From W0P28-013 sp963593685 (GTDB lineage Bacteria > Bacteroidota > Bacteroidia > Bacteroidales > Paludibacteraceae): a stretch of 61,890 nt of DNA. Each line of letters opens with the position of its first letter. Positions within the stretch are counted from its first letter, which is position 1. A program made the position numbers and the translations under genes. Under the pieces are notes generated by a model that did no database searches, was not told the DNA's origin, and saw only the letters and a program-made list of their open reading frames with translations. Location of the stretch: the NCBI GenBank assembly GCA_963593685.1, contig CAVBBP010000004.1, positions 1 to 61,890 on the forward strand. The letters run 5' to 3'. Positions 7,626 to 16,231 of this stretch are shown in pieces.

Positions 7626-10118
7626 TCACTCCTTTTTATTTTCAAACCTCGGTTTGCGGGCAAAACGGTGTGCAAAAAGCCGACTCTTGGCAAGCAGACG
7701 GAATATGCACGGCTGCAAGGTGTAGGTGAACAAAATGGTGGCTACCATTCCTATCAATGTGCTGATTCCCACCGATTTAAGCGCAGGGTGCGTGGCAAAC
7801 AACAGCGATACCACAACCACTATCAGCACAAATGCCGAAAAGAAAATGGCGGTTTTGTGGTAAGTGAGCAGGTGCGGATCGTTGCGGCGCGTGTCGGCCA
7901 AAAGCCCGTCCATCACAAAAATGCTGTAATCGACACCCACGCCAAAAATGAACGACGAGATGATGATGTTTATCAGGTTGAACTGCAACCCGAAAATGCC
8001 CATAATGCCCTGCACCACATACCAACTCAAAAACATCGGCAAAAACGCCAGCAGCGCACGCGACAAACTTTTGAACGAAAGCAGCAGCACCACAAACACA
8101 AAGAGCGACGAGACGAGCAACACAATGTTGAAGTCGTCGTTCACAATGCGCACCATGTCATCGGTGTAGTAAAACGGGTCGATAACGATGGCGTGCGGCT
8201 CGGCAGCCACAGCGTCGCTCACCGTTTTGCGGTCGGTTTCGGGCATCAATACCGAAGTGAAAACCAAGTAATTTTCATCAGTTTTTTCGACAAAATTCGA
8301 TAGCAAACTCTCGGGCAACACGCTGGCATCGTACAACGACGCTGGCGCATAGTCGGCTTCGACCAAAGCAAAAAATGGCTCGAAAAACTCCGCACGCAGA
8401 CCGTTTTGCTGCGCCGCTGCGGCCACATCGGCACGCACTTGCGCTACACGCTCGGCCGACCAATAATGTTTCCACGCATCGATACGCGCTTGCTGCTCGT
8501 CGGTGGTCAAAAAGAGCGACGACACCGCCGAATAGCGATCCACTACCCCAGCCTGCTGCAACGAGTCGCACACACGCACAATGGCACGGCTGTAGGTCAA
8601 AGCCGAATCTAAATCGGCTGCCGATGCCGCATAATACATCGACGAAAGTCCGTGATTGTTCTTCGTTTCGTACAACTGTTTCGACTGCATTACGCGCGGT
8701 TCGTTGTAGCCGATATGTTTCAAATCGCTGTCGAAAGTAACAAAACGCGATGTGTAGAAACAGAGCGCGCACAGCACTACAATGGCTGCAATCAGCCATT
8801 TTTGCCTATCGAGTGGGAAGGAATTTATCTTGTCGAGCAACGCAAACGCCCGCTCGGAACGCTCGCTCTGTCGCGTGCCAAAAAAGTGCGGCAGAAAAAT
8901 CAGTGCGCACAAAGTGGTGCCAATCAGCGCAAACGAGGCAAAAAGTCCAAAATCTTTCAGCAGTTCGCTCTGCGTGAGAAGCAGCCCAGCAAATGCGCCA
9001 ATCGTGGTGATGCAACTCAAACAAACGGGCGTGGATTGGTCTTTGAGCAACTGAATCGGGTCGGAAACATATTTGGAGTGAATCAGCACATGCAGACAAT
9101 AACTCAACGCCACGCCCAGCACAATGGCACCGATGCCGATGGCCAGCAGCGACATGCCGCCTTTGAGCCAATACATGCACGCCAACGCAAACAATGCGCC
9201 ATAAACCACAGGAGCGAGCATCATCAGCAGGTTCGACGGCCGTTTCAGGCAGATGCCCACCACCACGCAAATCAGCAGCAGCGACACGCCGAGCGTCATC
9301 GCCAAATCTTTTTTTATCTGCCGCGAATTGAACACGCTCTGCACGGGCGAACCGTGAAAAAACACCTCATAATCAGCGTTTTGAGCGTTAAATTCGTCCA
9401 TTTCGGCCTCGATCATCTCTACCAAATGCGTGCCACTTTTCGAGTCGAACGATTTGAAATTTGGCGACAAAAACGCCAACACTACCGATGTGTCGGGCGC
9501 AAAAAAGTGCCTATCGACAAAGGCAAAACCGCCCAAACCGCCCACCAACGAGCGACCTTCGGGCAACAATGCCTTGCGCAGCGCACAAGGGTCTTGCGAC
9601 ACCATATCGGCTTTTGTGCCCTCTTCATCGTCTTGCAGAATGCGCTGATTTTCAGCCATTTGCACCGCAATAGCCTGCCGCGTGAGCCGTTCGTCGAAGC
9701 GCTCGTAGCACGCTGTATCGACAAATGTGGGCAGTTGCGCCAGCGCATAGTCGAGCCCCATCACCGCCAAATCGTCGTCGATGCGGTAAAGCACATTGGC
9801 GATGTAGTCCGTGGCAGTGTCTTTGGCCAGCAAACCGTCGATAAATTCGTCGCATGCAGCGGCCAATTCTTCGGGCGTTTTTTCGCCCACTTTTGGCGTT
9901 ATCTGAATGAAAATTTTGTCTTTCACACGCAGATTTCCAAACGCCAATCCGCTCTCGGCGGCCTTTTCGGTCTGTGGCAAAAGTTTCGAAATGTCCTCCT
10001 CGTACTCAACTTGCAGCCCAAAGTAGGCAAAAATCACGGTTGTAACCGCCAAAGTGGTGTACATCAACCACTTACGCTTCGCAAAAAAACGGTATGTCGC
10101 AACAAAAAATTTATCCAT
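7626..10118 (-). CDS. RND/MMPL-family exporter
   Basis: An 830-residue polytopic membrane protein with the two-fold layout of the MMPL/RND superfamily. A first helix near 14-33 is followed by a large periplasmic domain and a bundle of five helices (about 260-400), and the pattern repeats in the second half (helix near 430, bundle about 650-815). Members export lipids or hydrophobic conjugates using the proton gradient. The dehydratase 11 bases upstream and the nearby thioesterase point to an acyl or aryl-polyene type lipid, as in Bacteroidetes pigment clusters. Its last 17 to 21 codons are duplicated beyond the DpnII genes at 4316-4381. Confidence 0.82.
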   Translation of the reverse strand: MDKFFVATYRFFAKRKWLMYTTLAVTTVIFAYFGLQVEYEEDISKLLPQTEKAAESGLAFGNLRVKDKIFIQITPKVGEKTPEELAAACDEFIDGLLAKDTATDYIANVLYRIDDDLAVMGLDYALAQLPTFVDTACYERFDERLTRQAIAVQMAENQRILQDDEEGTKADMVSQDPCALRKALLPEGRSLVGGLGGFAFVDRHFFAPDTSVVLAFLSPNFKSFDSKSGTHLVEMIEAEMDEFNAQNADYEVFFHGSPVQSVFNSRQIKKDLAMTLGVSLLLICVVVGICLKRPSNLLMMLAPVVYGALFALACMYWLKGGMSLLAIGIGAIVLGVALSYCLHVLIHSKYVSDPIQLLKDQSTPVCLSCITTIGAFAGLLLTQSELLKDFGLFASFALIGTTLCALIFLPHFFGTRQSERSERAFALLDKINSFPLDRQKWLIAAIVVLCALCFYTSRFVTFDSDLKHIGYNEPRVMQSKQLYETKNNHGLSSMYYAASAADLDSALTYSRAIVRVCDSLQQAGVVDRYSAVSSLFLTTDEQQARIDAWKHYWSAERVAQVRADVAAAAQQNGLRAEFFEPFFALVEADYAPASLYDASVLPESLLSNFVEKTDENYLVFTSVLMPETDRKTVSDAVAAEPHAIVIDPFYYTDDMVRIVNDDFNIVLLVSSLFVFVVLLLSFKSLSRALLAFLPMFLSWYVVQGIMGIFGLQFNLINIIISSFIFGVGVDYSIFVMDGLLADTRRNDPHLLTYHKTAIFFSAFVLIVVVVSLLFATHPALKSVGISTLIGMVATILFTYTLQPCIFRLLAKSRLFAHRFARKPRFENKKE

Positions 10119-10129
10119 AGGTGGTATTT

Positions 10130-10498
10130 TTAAGAGAATGTGGCCTCGCCCTTCAATTCCAAATAAACAAGTTCGCCCTTGCCTATCGTGGCACGAATTT
10201 TCACGCCGCCATCAATCGGAGCGACCAGCCACACGCGCACTTCCACCGTTGGGTGCTGCTGCGGCGTTACGAGCGTCGTCAGGCGGCATTGTTGTATGTA
10301 GTTCAGTATCAGCGGTTTACCAACAACTTCTTCGACGCACTCTTTCACCATCTGAATGTTGCAGACGCCGGGCGAAACAGGCGTTTCTGGAAAATGGCCT
10401 TTGTAAACTTCGCACGCAGCGTTCAACGCAATCTCGAAAACGGTCGCATCGCCCTCACTGCGACGATTTAATATGGTGTAATAATCGGGAAGTAACAT
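10130..10498 (-). CDS. FabZ/FabA-like hotdog-fold hydroxyacyl-ACP dehydratase
   Basis: A 122-residue single hotdog domain. The active-site motif GHFPETPVSPGV (34-45) carries the catalytic histidine, and VKECVEE (50-56) supplies the helix with the expected acidic residue. It would dehydrate a 3-hydroxyacyl thioester in fatty-acid or polyene synthesis. It is shorter than housekeeping FabZ (about 140-150 residues) and lies 11 bases upstream of the exporter gene, so a specialised pathway is more likely than bulk fatty-acid synthesis. No ketosynthase or acyl-carrier gene is in the window, so the pathway is either split or reduced. Confidence 0.75.
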   Translation of the reverse strand: MLLPDYYTILNRRSEGDATVFEIALNAACEVYKGHFPETPVSPGVCNIQMVKECVEEVVGKPLILNYIQQCRLTTLVTPQQHPTVEVRVWLVAPIDGGVKIRATIGKGELVYLELKGEATFS

Positions 10499-10499
10499 G

Positions 10500-10788
10500 T
10501 TATTTCAAATTGGGTTGATTGGTTGATCAGTTGATTGGTTGATTGGTCGTTGATGAGTTGACAAGTTGATAAGTTTAATGCATTGGTGTTGATTTCAGAT
10601 TTCTAGTTTCTAATTTCTAGTTTCTAGTTGTCGATTTGAAAATTTGAAGATTGCGGTTCGATAGGCTCACCGCCCAAGTCTTCGTCTTAGTCAAAGTCTT
10701 GTTTGCGGCTTCGCCGTATCACTCCTCACTCCTAATTCCTAACTCCTCACTAAAAAACACTGCTAACTTCTAACTTCTCACTAAAAGA
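10500..10788. repeat. Intergenic tandem-repeat mosaic
   Basis: Forward strand, left to right: octamers of the TTGATTGG and TTGATGAG type (10511-10580), heptamers TTTCTAG/TTTCTAA (about 10599-10630), a GCTCACCGCCCAAGTC segment shared with 28638-28653, a GCGGCTTCGCCG hairpin near 10708, then CTCCTCA/CTCCTAA and TTCTAAC heptamers up to the next stop codon. There is no gene. Confidence 0.8.
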
Positions 10789-10789
10789 A

Positions 10790-11236
10790 CTATTCTGGCA
10801 AATTATATTTCTGTTTCCACGCGGCATAAAAAGGCGGATTTGCGGGGTAAAATTCGCCGTCGCGCGTGGTGAAAAGTTGCGTGGTCGAGGCCGTAACTAT
10901 CTGTGCCTCATCGCTTTCGCGACGAATATCGTAATCGAACACCAGTTTTCCGCCGATAGCCGCACGGTAGGTGATGGTTACAAGCAACACATCGTCGATG
11001 CTCGCCATCTGGTGGTAGCGCAACTGCATATCGTAAACGGGTGCAAAAAATCCATTGTTGAAAATTTGCATATATTGCAAACCGTATTTCCGTCCAAAGG
11101 CCTCGCGGGCATCTTCCATGTATTTCACATAGTTGCCGTGCCAAACTGCGCGAATGGCATCTACTTCCGAAAAACGAACTACTATTCGCACAGTAGTCGA
11201 TAGTGTCGATTTTAGTTCTAAATTACTGTATTTCAA
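10790..11236 (-). CDS. Acyl-CoA thioesterase, 4HBT/YbgC-like
   Basis: A 148-residue hotdog thioesterase. The segment VRFSEVDAIRAVWHGNYVKY (about 20-39) matches the 4HBT active-site region, with the aspartate of the EVD step and the HGNY turn followed by the long helix. The family hydrolyses acyl-CoA or acyl-ACP thioesters. It begins 9 bases after the gcvT stop. Its proximity to the dehydratase and exporter suggests it may belong to the same lipid module, though a repeat block of 290 bases separates them. Confidence 0.78.
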   Translation of the reverse strand: MKYSNLELKSTLSTTVRIVVRFSEVDAIRAVWHGNYVKYMEDAREAFGRKYGLQYMQIFNNGFFAPVYDMQLRYHQMASIDDVLLVTITYRAAIGGKLVFDYDIRRESDEAQIVTASTTQLFTTRDGEFYPANPPFYAAWKQKYNLPE

Positions 11237-11245
11237 TGGTTTATA

Positions 11246-12334
11246 TTATTTTCTGAAAGGTGGTTTTACGACCATGGCTTTCAACTCTTTGCCGCGAACA
11301 AGAACTGCAATTTCTGTACCAATTTTTGCGAACGGCGTTTCGACATAGCCCATGCCAATGCCGATTTTGCGCGTGGGCGACATTGTGCCAGAGGTTACAT
11401 GGCCGATAATGCGTTCGTGGCCGTCGGTCAGTTCGTAGTGAGCGCGCGGAATGCCACGCTCCTGCAACTCGAATCCGACCAGTTTGCGCGCAACTCCTTC
11501 GGCGCGTTGGCGTGCAAAGAGTTCGCCGTCGATCAGATTTTTGCCTTCGGCGGGCTTGGTTATCCAGCCAAGCCCCGCTTCGATGGGCGATGTGGTGTCG
11601 TCGATTTCGTGTCCGTAGAGCGCAAATCCCATCTCGAGCCGCAGCGTGTCGCGTGCGCCCAAGCCAATCGGTTTCACGCCAAAAGGTTTCCCCACTTCGA
11701 AAATGGCGTTCCAAATCTGCTCGCCAAATTGCGGATAGAAATAGAGTTCGAAACCGCCTGCGCCTGTGTAGCCCGTGTTCGAAATTATCACATTATCGAT
11801 GCCAGCCAGCATGCCGACAGTGAAGGCGTAATAAGGAATTTCGTTCAATTTCACATCGGTGAGCATCTGCAACAGGTCGATGGCTTTCGGTCCCTGCACA
11901 GCCAGTTGCGCCATGCGGTCGGAGGCGTTTTCAATCTCGGCGGCTTCGGCGTTGTTGGCGTTCACCCACTCCCAATCTTTTTCGATATTGGCAGCGTTCA
12001 CCACCAGCAGATATTTTTCGGGTTCGTAGTGATAGACGATTAAATCGTCCACAATGCCGCCTTTGCCGTTGGGAAAGCAGTTGTACTGCGCCTTGCCAAC
12101 TGGCACGGCTTCGATGTTGTTGCTGCAAATTTTCTGCAACAGTCGGAGCGCATTGGGACCTTTCACCCAAAATTCGCCCATGTGCGACACATCGAACACG
12201 CCCACGCCATTCACCACGGTCATGTGTTCGTCGATAATGCCTGTGCCATACTCTATCGGCATGTTGTAGCCAGCAAACTCGCTCATTTTTGCGCCCAGCG
12301 CAATGTGAATCTCTGTGAACGGTGTCGTTTTCAT
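11246..12334 (-). CDS. gcvT: Aminomethyltransferase, glycine cleavage T protein
   Basis: A 362-residue protein, the usual length for GcvT. It starts MKTTPFTEIHIALGAKM and continues GYNMPIEYG, with the conserved FDVSHMGE near 48-55 and GLGARDTLRLEMG near 225-237. In the cytoplasm it transfers the aminomethyl carbon of glycine from the H protein's lipoyl arm to tetrahydrofolate, releasing ammonia. The P, H and L genes are not in this window. A promoter -7 box lies at 12498-12505 and a repeat mosaic fills the leader between it and the start. Confidence 0.93.
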   Translation of the reverse strand: MKTTPFTEIHIALGAKMSEFAGYNMPIEYGTGIIDEHMTVVNGVGVFDVSHMGEFWVKGPNALRLLQKICSNNIEAVPVGKAQYNCFPNGKGGIVDDLIVYHYEPEKYLLVVNAANIEKDWEWVNANNAEAAEIENASDRMAQLAVQGPKAIDLLQMLTDVKLNEIPYYAFTVGMLAGIDNVIISNTGYTGAGGFELYFYPQFGEQIWNAIFEVGKPFGVKPIGLGARDTLRLEMGFALYGHEIDDTTSPIEAGLGWITKPAEGKNLIDGELFARQRAEGVARKLVGFELQERGIPRAHYELTDGHERIIGHVTSGTMSPTRKIGIGMGYVETPFAKIGTEIAVLVRGKELKAMVVKPPFRK

Positions 12335-12361
12335 AGCATCTGTAATTTTTTTAGTGGATTT

Positions 12362-12480
12362 TTAGAAATTTCTAATTTCTAGTTTCTAATTTCTGGTTTT
12401 TGTTTTCTAGTTTTCAGTAGCCGAAACGCCGCAATCTTCAAATTTTCAAATCTTCAAATCTTCAAATAATTTTTGGTTGC
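12362..12480. repeat. Intergenic tandem-repeat mosaic in the gcvT leader
   Basis: Forward strand: TTTCTAA/TTTCTAG heptamers (12369-12412), GTAGCCGAAACGCCGCAATC (12417-12436, also near 14773 and 40903), then CAAATCTT units of 8 to 9 bases. It lies between the presumed gcvT promoter and its start codon, so it should be transcribed. Confidence 0.75.
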
Positions 12481-12497
12481 GTTTGGTTTTTAACAAG

Positions 12498-12505
12498 CAA
12501 AGATA
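12498..12505 (-). promoter_or_regulatory. Bacteroidetes -7 box for gcvT
   Basis: TATCTTTG on the minus strand. No TTTG is at the ideal distance; the nearest, 12535-12538, is 29 bases away, so the -33 part is weak. It would give a leader of about 160 bases. Confidence 0.45.
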
Positions 12506-12543
12506 GGGGTTATTTTTGAAATAACAAAACGCCAGCGCAAAAC

Positions 12544-12572
12544 AAGAGGGACAGGTTGCCCCGTCCCTCTTT
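12544..12572 (-). terminator. Hairpin terminator after ppiD
   Basis: A stem of AAGAGGGAC/GTCCCTCTT with a GC-rich top lies 19 bases beyond the ppiD stop, followed on the minus strand by GTTTTG. The stem is symmetric, so it could also stop forward transcription (TTTATT follows). Confidence 0.7.
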
Positions 12573-12590
12573 ATTGTTGGTCAAAATTCC

Positions 12591-14669
12591 TTAAAACATT
12601 TTGTAGCGCTGGTCTTCGATGTCGGCGGCTTTTTTCAGTGCCTCGAACGAGAGGTACGGAATGGCGCTGCGCAGGCGTTCGGTTACAATCACATTTTCGG
12701 CTTTTTCGTCGTAATCGGCAGCCGATTCGGTCTTGTCGAGCACCGAGAATACAAACACGCCCATGTTGCCCTGCAACGGTTGCGAGAGTTCGCCCACTTC
12801 GGCCAGCGGTGCCAAAGCAAAGAGTTTCGGCTCGTTGCCGATGGTGCTAGCGTACGGTGTGTTGAAGTTGATGCCGCGCACCGTGTCGATCGACAAGCCA
12901 GCGGCTTCGAGTTCGGCCAATGTTTTGCCAGCCATCTCTTTTTCGATGAGTGCGGCTTTTTTGTCGTTGCGGAGTTCGGCTACAAGACGCGGTTTCACGG
13001 TTTCAAAATCGGTGTAACCCTTTTCGTTCAAGTGGCTTACAGCGGCCACAATGTGCTGACCGTCGCACTCTTTCACATCAGACACATCGCCCTCTTTGGC
13101 TTCGAATGCCCAACGCACCACAGCGCGCGAATTTTTGATATTCTGCAATTTCGGAGCGTTGATATTCAGGCGATTAGCCGAATGTACTTCGAGATTCTGC
13201 TCGGCTGCATTGGCTTCAAAATCTTCAATCGAAGAGCAAGCAGCGGCAAAGCGTTTGGCTTCGTTGAAAATCTGCGCTTGCGTGGTTTGGCTCGGCACAA
13301 CTTTGCGTTCCAGCACTGCCAGTTTCACTTTCGGCACATTGACACCGCGCTCCACCACTTGGAACAGGCGAATGTTGCCCATATTTTTCAGTTGGAATGT
13401 GCCATTGATTGGCGTGGTAAAGGCTTTGTCGACCAAGTCGCGATCAATTTGCACTTCGCGCGCCCACACCTCGCCGCCACGATAATGGCGCGAAAGGCTC
13501 TCGTAGCCGCCATTTTTCAAAATCTGTTCGATGCTGTCGGCCACAATTTGTGTGCGTGCTACAGAGGCTTCCGCCACATCGACAATGCGCAGTTTCACCG
13601 AGTCGGGGCGACTGATGCCCGTTTCCACAATACGCGCCATTTTGTAGGTGTCGTCGGCAAAGAGCGGCCCAACGACATCGCCTTTTTTGCCGCTGAATGC
13701 AAAGTCGCGCAGGTCGGCATCGACATCTTCTTTGGTCAAATTGATGGCTTTGTAAGGCACATCGCTGTTCGAGTTGGTAACGCCAACAATGTCGTCGGTG
13801 TGCGTGAAATCGCCTTTCAACTCGTTAATCCAAGTTTCGACGGCAGCATAGTCGTCGGCGCTCGGTTTCACGGCAAACGACACATATTTCAAGTCGCAAC
13901 TTGCCTCTTGTGCAAACTGTTCTTTGCGTTCTTTGTAGAGTTTTTTCGCCTCCTTGTCCGACACACTTACCAACGAATCGGCCACAGCGAAGTAGGGTTT
14001 CATCACGCACGCCACATCGACTGCCGTTTTGCTGCCGTCGTGGGCATTTTCGGCTTCGAGTTTGTTGGCCACAATCGAGCGCGTGAGCAGTGCCATGTAT
14101 TTATCTTCCAAACGGGCGTTTTTCACTGTCGATTCCCAGAATTTCCAGTATTGCTTGTAGGTGCGCAACTGGTCGGCTGGCATTTGTGCAGCATTTTCGG
14201 AGTCGAGCATCTCGATGAATTGCGCCAGCAGTTGCGGGTCGAATGCGCCAGTTTCGGGGTTGAAAAATGCGCGACGGCCAGCGATGAGCGGGTGGATATT
14301 GTTGCCCAAAATCAGGTCGAACAACTCTTTTTTGCACACGGTCAAGCCTGCTTTTTCGGCTTCGCTGTTCAGCAAACGGTCGCGTACCATGTTTTGCCAC
14401 ACCGATTCGCGGATTTGGTCGTTCAGTTCGTCGTCGAGGTTGGCTGTGCCATACTCAATTTTGTACACTTCGGTCAGTTGCTCCACTGCCTCGATAAACT
14501 CCATGTACTTCACCGATTCTCCGTCGATTTTTCCAAGATTCGACTGACGCTCGTTCACTATCGATGCGCTCGAATTCAGAAAATCACCAACGATGAAAGC
14601 CAGCAAGGCCACACCTACTACCACCAGCAAAAAAACGCCGTGGTGTCTCATTTTCTCTAAAGTTGCCAT
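12591..14669 (-). CDS. ppiD: PpiD-like periplasmic peptidyl-prolyl isomerase / chaperone
   Basis: A 692-residue protein anchored by one N-terminal helix (about 13-31, after MATLEKMRHHG), with a SurA-N-type chaperone segment following it and a long periplasmic part. This is the PpiD layout, and the length is normal for Bacteroidetes homologues (about 700). Such proteins assist folding of outer-membrane and secreted proteins near the Sec translocon. I could not place the parvulin active-site residues with confidence. The gene follows gldE in the conserved envelope run. A promoter lies at 14886-14919 with a repeat-filled leader of about 215 bases. Confidence 0.85.
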   Translation of the reverse strand: MATLEKMRHHGVFLLVVVGVALLAFIVGDFLNSSASIVNERQSNLGKIDGESVKYMEFIEAVEQLTEVYKIEYGTANLDDELNDQIRESVWQNMVRDRLLNSEAEKAGLTVCKKELFDLILGNNIHPLIAGRRAFFNPETGAFDPQLLAQFIEMLDSENAAQMPADQLRTYKQYWKFWESTVKNARLEDKYMALLTRSIVANKLEAENAHDGSKTAVDVACVMKPYFAVADSLVSVSDKEAKKLYKERKEQFAQEASCDLKYVSFAVKPSADDYAAVETWINELKGDFTHTDDIVGVTNSNSDVPYKAINLTKEDVDADLRDFAFSGKKGDVVGPLFADDTYKMARIVETGISRPDSVKLRIVDVAEASVARTQIVADSIEQILKNGGYESLSRHYRGGEVWAREVQIDRDLVDKAFTTPINGTFQLKNMGNIRLFQVVERGVNVPKVKLAVLERKVVPSQTTQAQIFNEAKRFAAACSSIEDFEANAAEQNLEVHSANRLNINAPKLQNIKNSRAVVRWAFEAKEGDVSDVKECDGQHIVAAVSHLNEKGYTDFETVKPRLVAELRNDKKAALIEKEMAGKTLAELEAAGLSIDTVRGINFNTPYASTIGNEPKLFALAPLAEVGELSQPLQGNMGVFVFSVLDKTESAADYDEKAENVIVTERLRSAIPYLSFEALKKAADIEDQRYKMF

Positions 14670-14671
14670 TG

Positions 14672-14870
14672 TTTTTTAGTTTCTTATTCTAAATTTTCAG
14701 TTTCTAAGTTTCTCGCGCTGCGCGCTGTTTCAGGTTTCAGAGTTTCAGAGTTTCAGAATTTCAAATTGCGGTAGCCAAAACGCCGCAATCTTCAAATAAT
14801 TAAATAATTGGAAATTGGGTAATTAAATTCACTTCTCACTTCTAACTGCTCACTTCTAACTTTTAACTCT
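14672..14870. repeat. Intergenic tandem-repeat mosaic in the ppiD leader
   Basis: Forward strand: TTTCTAAG-type units, the GCGCTGCGCGC hairpin near 14717, CAGAGTTT units (about 14738-14758), the GTAGCCAAAACGCCGCAATC segment near 14770, AATTGGAAATT/AATAATTGG units, then TTCTAAC/TTCTCAC heptamers. It lies between promoter and start codon. Confidence 0.8.
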
Positions 14871-14885
14871 TTTTCTACCAGTTTG

Positions 14886-14919
14886 CAAAGATAGTAAAAA
14901 TGTGTGAAACTGGTATCAA
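14886..14919 (-). promoter_or_regulatory. Bacteroidetes-type promoter for ppiD
   Basis: TATCTTTG at 14886-14893 on the minus strand, with TTG at 14917-14919 about 23 bases upstream (slightly long). It lies in the non-repetitive DNA between gldE's stop and the repeat mosaic. Confidence 0.55.
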
Positions 14920-14961
14920 GGTTTATAATTTGTCTAAATATCTGTTTTGCAGCGTATTACA

Positions 14962-16218
14962 TCAATTTTCGATGGTCAGTTTCACCATATCGATGCGGTT
15001 GTTGTGCGCCTGAAGCACCTTAAAAGTCCATTTTTCGATGCGAATTGTTTCGTTCAGTTTGGGGAATGTTTCGTAGTGGTGCAAGATGAATCCCGCCACG
15101 GTTACATAGTCGTCCGACTCGGGAATATCGAGCCCAAAGGTGTCGTTCAGATTGTCGATTTCGAGCCTGCCAGAGAGTATGAACTCATTGTCCGACAGGC
15201 GTTTAGCGGTAAGTTCGCGGTTGTCGTGTTCGTCCTCTATCTCGCCGAAAATCTCCTCCATAATGTCTTCGAGCGTTACAATGCCAGCCGTGCCGCCAAA
15301 CTCATCGACCACCACAGCGATGGAGCGTTTGCTGTGCATAAAAATGTCCATCAGTTTGTTGGCGGCCATCGTTTCGGGCACAATGGATATGGGGCGAATG
15401 CACTCGTGCCAATCGTGTGGGTGGCGAAAGAGGTCGGACGAGTGAAAATAGCCGATGATATTGTCGATAGACTCTTTGTAAATCGGGATTTTCGAGAAGC
15501 CTGTTTCGACCAGCGTGGCCTTCAGTTCGTCGAGCGTGGCGGTGTAGTCGAGCGCAACCACTTCGGTGCGTGGCACAATGCAGTCGCGCAGTTTGACCGA
15601 CGAAAAATCGAGCGCATTTTGAAATATGGTAACCTCGTTTTTTACCTCTTCTTGGTTGTCGGCGTGTTCGTAAGCATCGTTTATCCAGTAGTCCAAATCG
15701 ACGATGCCGAGCGTGTTTTTCTTCTCTTTGGGGCGAATTTTCACGCGCAAAAGACGCAAAATGCCAATCGACAGAAATGTGGCGAAACGCGCTATCGGGA
15801 AGAGCAACACATAGCACAACCAGAGCAGCGGCGCAAACACCTGCAGCCACAAATTTGGATTGACACGAAAGATGGTTTTGGGCAGAAATTCGCCTGTGAA
15901 TAGCACAATGATAGTGGCGGCGATGGTCTGCAACAGATTGATTATCAGCGCATTTTCGACCCACAGACCGAAAATCGGCGACAGAATCTCGGCCATCGCA
16001 ATGCCGTAGATGACCAACACGATGTTGTTGCCCACCAACAGCGTCGAAATGTACTGCTCGGGGTCGTTGTAGAAAATGCTGAGAATGCGCGAGGTGAGGC
16101 TGCTGCGCTTTTTGTCCAACTCGAAACGCAACTTGTTCGACGACAAAAACGCTATTTCCATGCCCGAAAAGAAGGCGGAAAAGAGCAACGAAACCACTAT
16201 TACGATGTATGTTGTCAT
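14962..16218 (-). CDS. gldE: GldE-like CNNM/CBS hemolysin-family membrane protein
   Basis: A 418-residue protein. The N-terminal CNNM-type membrane domain has about four helices between residues 1 and 150 (first helix with SAFFSGMEIAFLSSNKLRF). Two CBS domains follow (about 200-330, including IPIYKESIDNIIGYFH and VVDEFGGTAGIVTLED), then a C-terminal CorC_HlyC domain. The family transports magnesium or cobalt or regulates such transport. In Bacteroidetes this arrangement is called GldE and is linked to gliding and type IX secretion lipoproteins. It lies 13 bases after lptC in the same operon. Confidence 0.85.
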   Translation of the reverse strand: MTTYIVIVVSLLFSAFFSGMEIAFLSSNKLRFELDKKRSSLTSRILSIFYNDPEQYISTLLVGNNIVLVIYGIAMAEILSPIFGLWVENALIINLLQTIAATIIVLFTGEFLPKTIFRVNPNLWLQVFAPLLWLCYVLLFPIARFATFLSIGILRLLRVKIRPKEKKNTLGIVDLDYWINDAYEHADNQEEVKNEVTIFQNALDFSSVKLRDCIVPRTEVVALDYTATLDELKATLVETGFSKIPIYKESIDNIIGYFHSSDLFRHPHDWHECIRPISIVPETMAANKLMDIFMHSKRSIAVVVDEFGGTAGIVTLEDIMEEIFGEIEDEHDNRELTAKRLSDNEFILSGRLEIDNLNDTFGLDIPESDDYVTVAGFILHHYETFPKLNETIRIEKWTFKVLQAHNNRIDMVKLTIEN

Positions 16219-16231
16219 CTGTTTTGGCGTT

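Noticed and set aside
12780..14660. Very long open frame on the plus strand opposite ppiD (also opposite clpB, mfd, parC and the exporter)
   Set aside because: The real genes lie on the other strand with clear domains. The antisense frames are a by-product of codon bias (few stop complements) and encode no recognisable domain.
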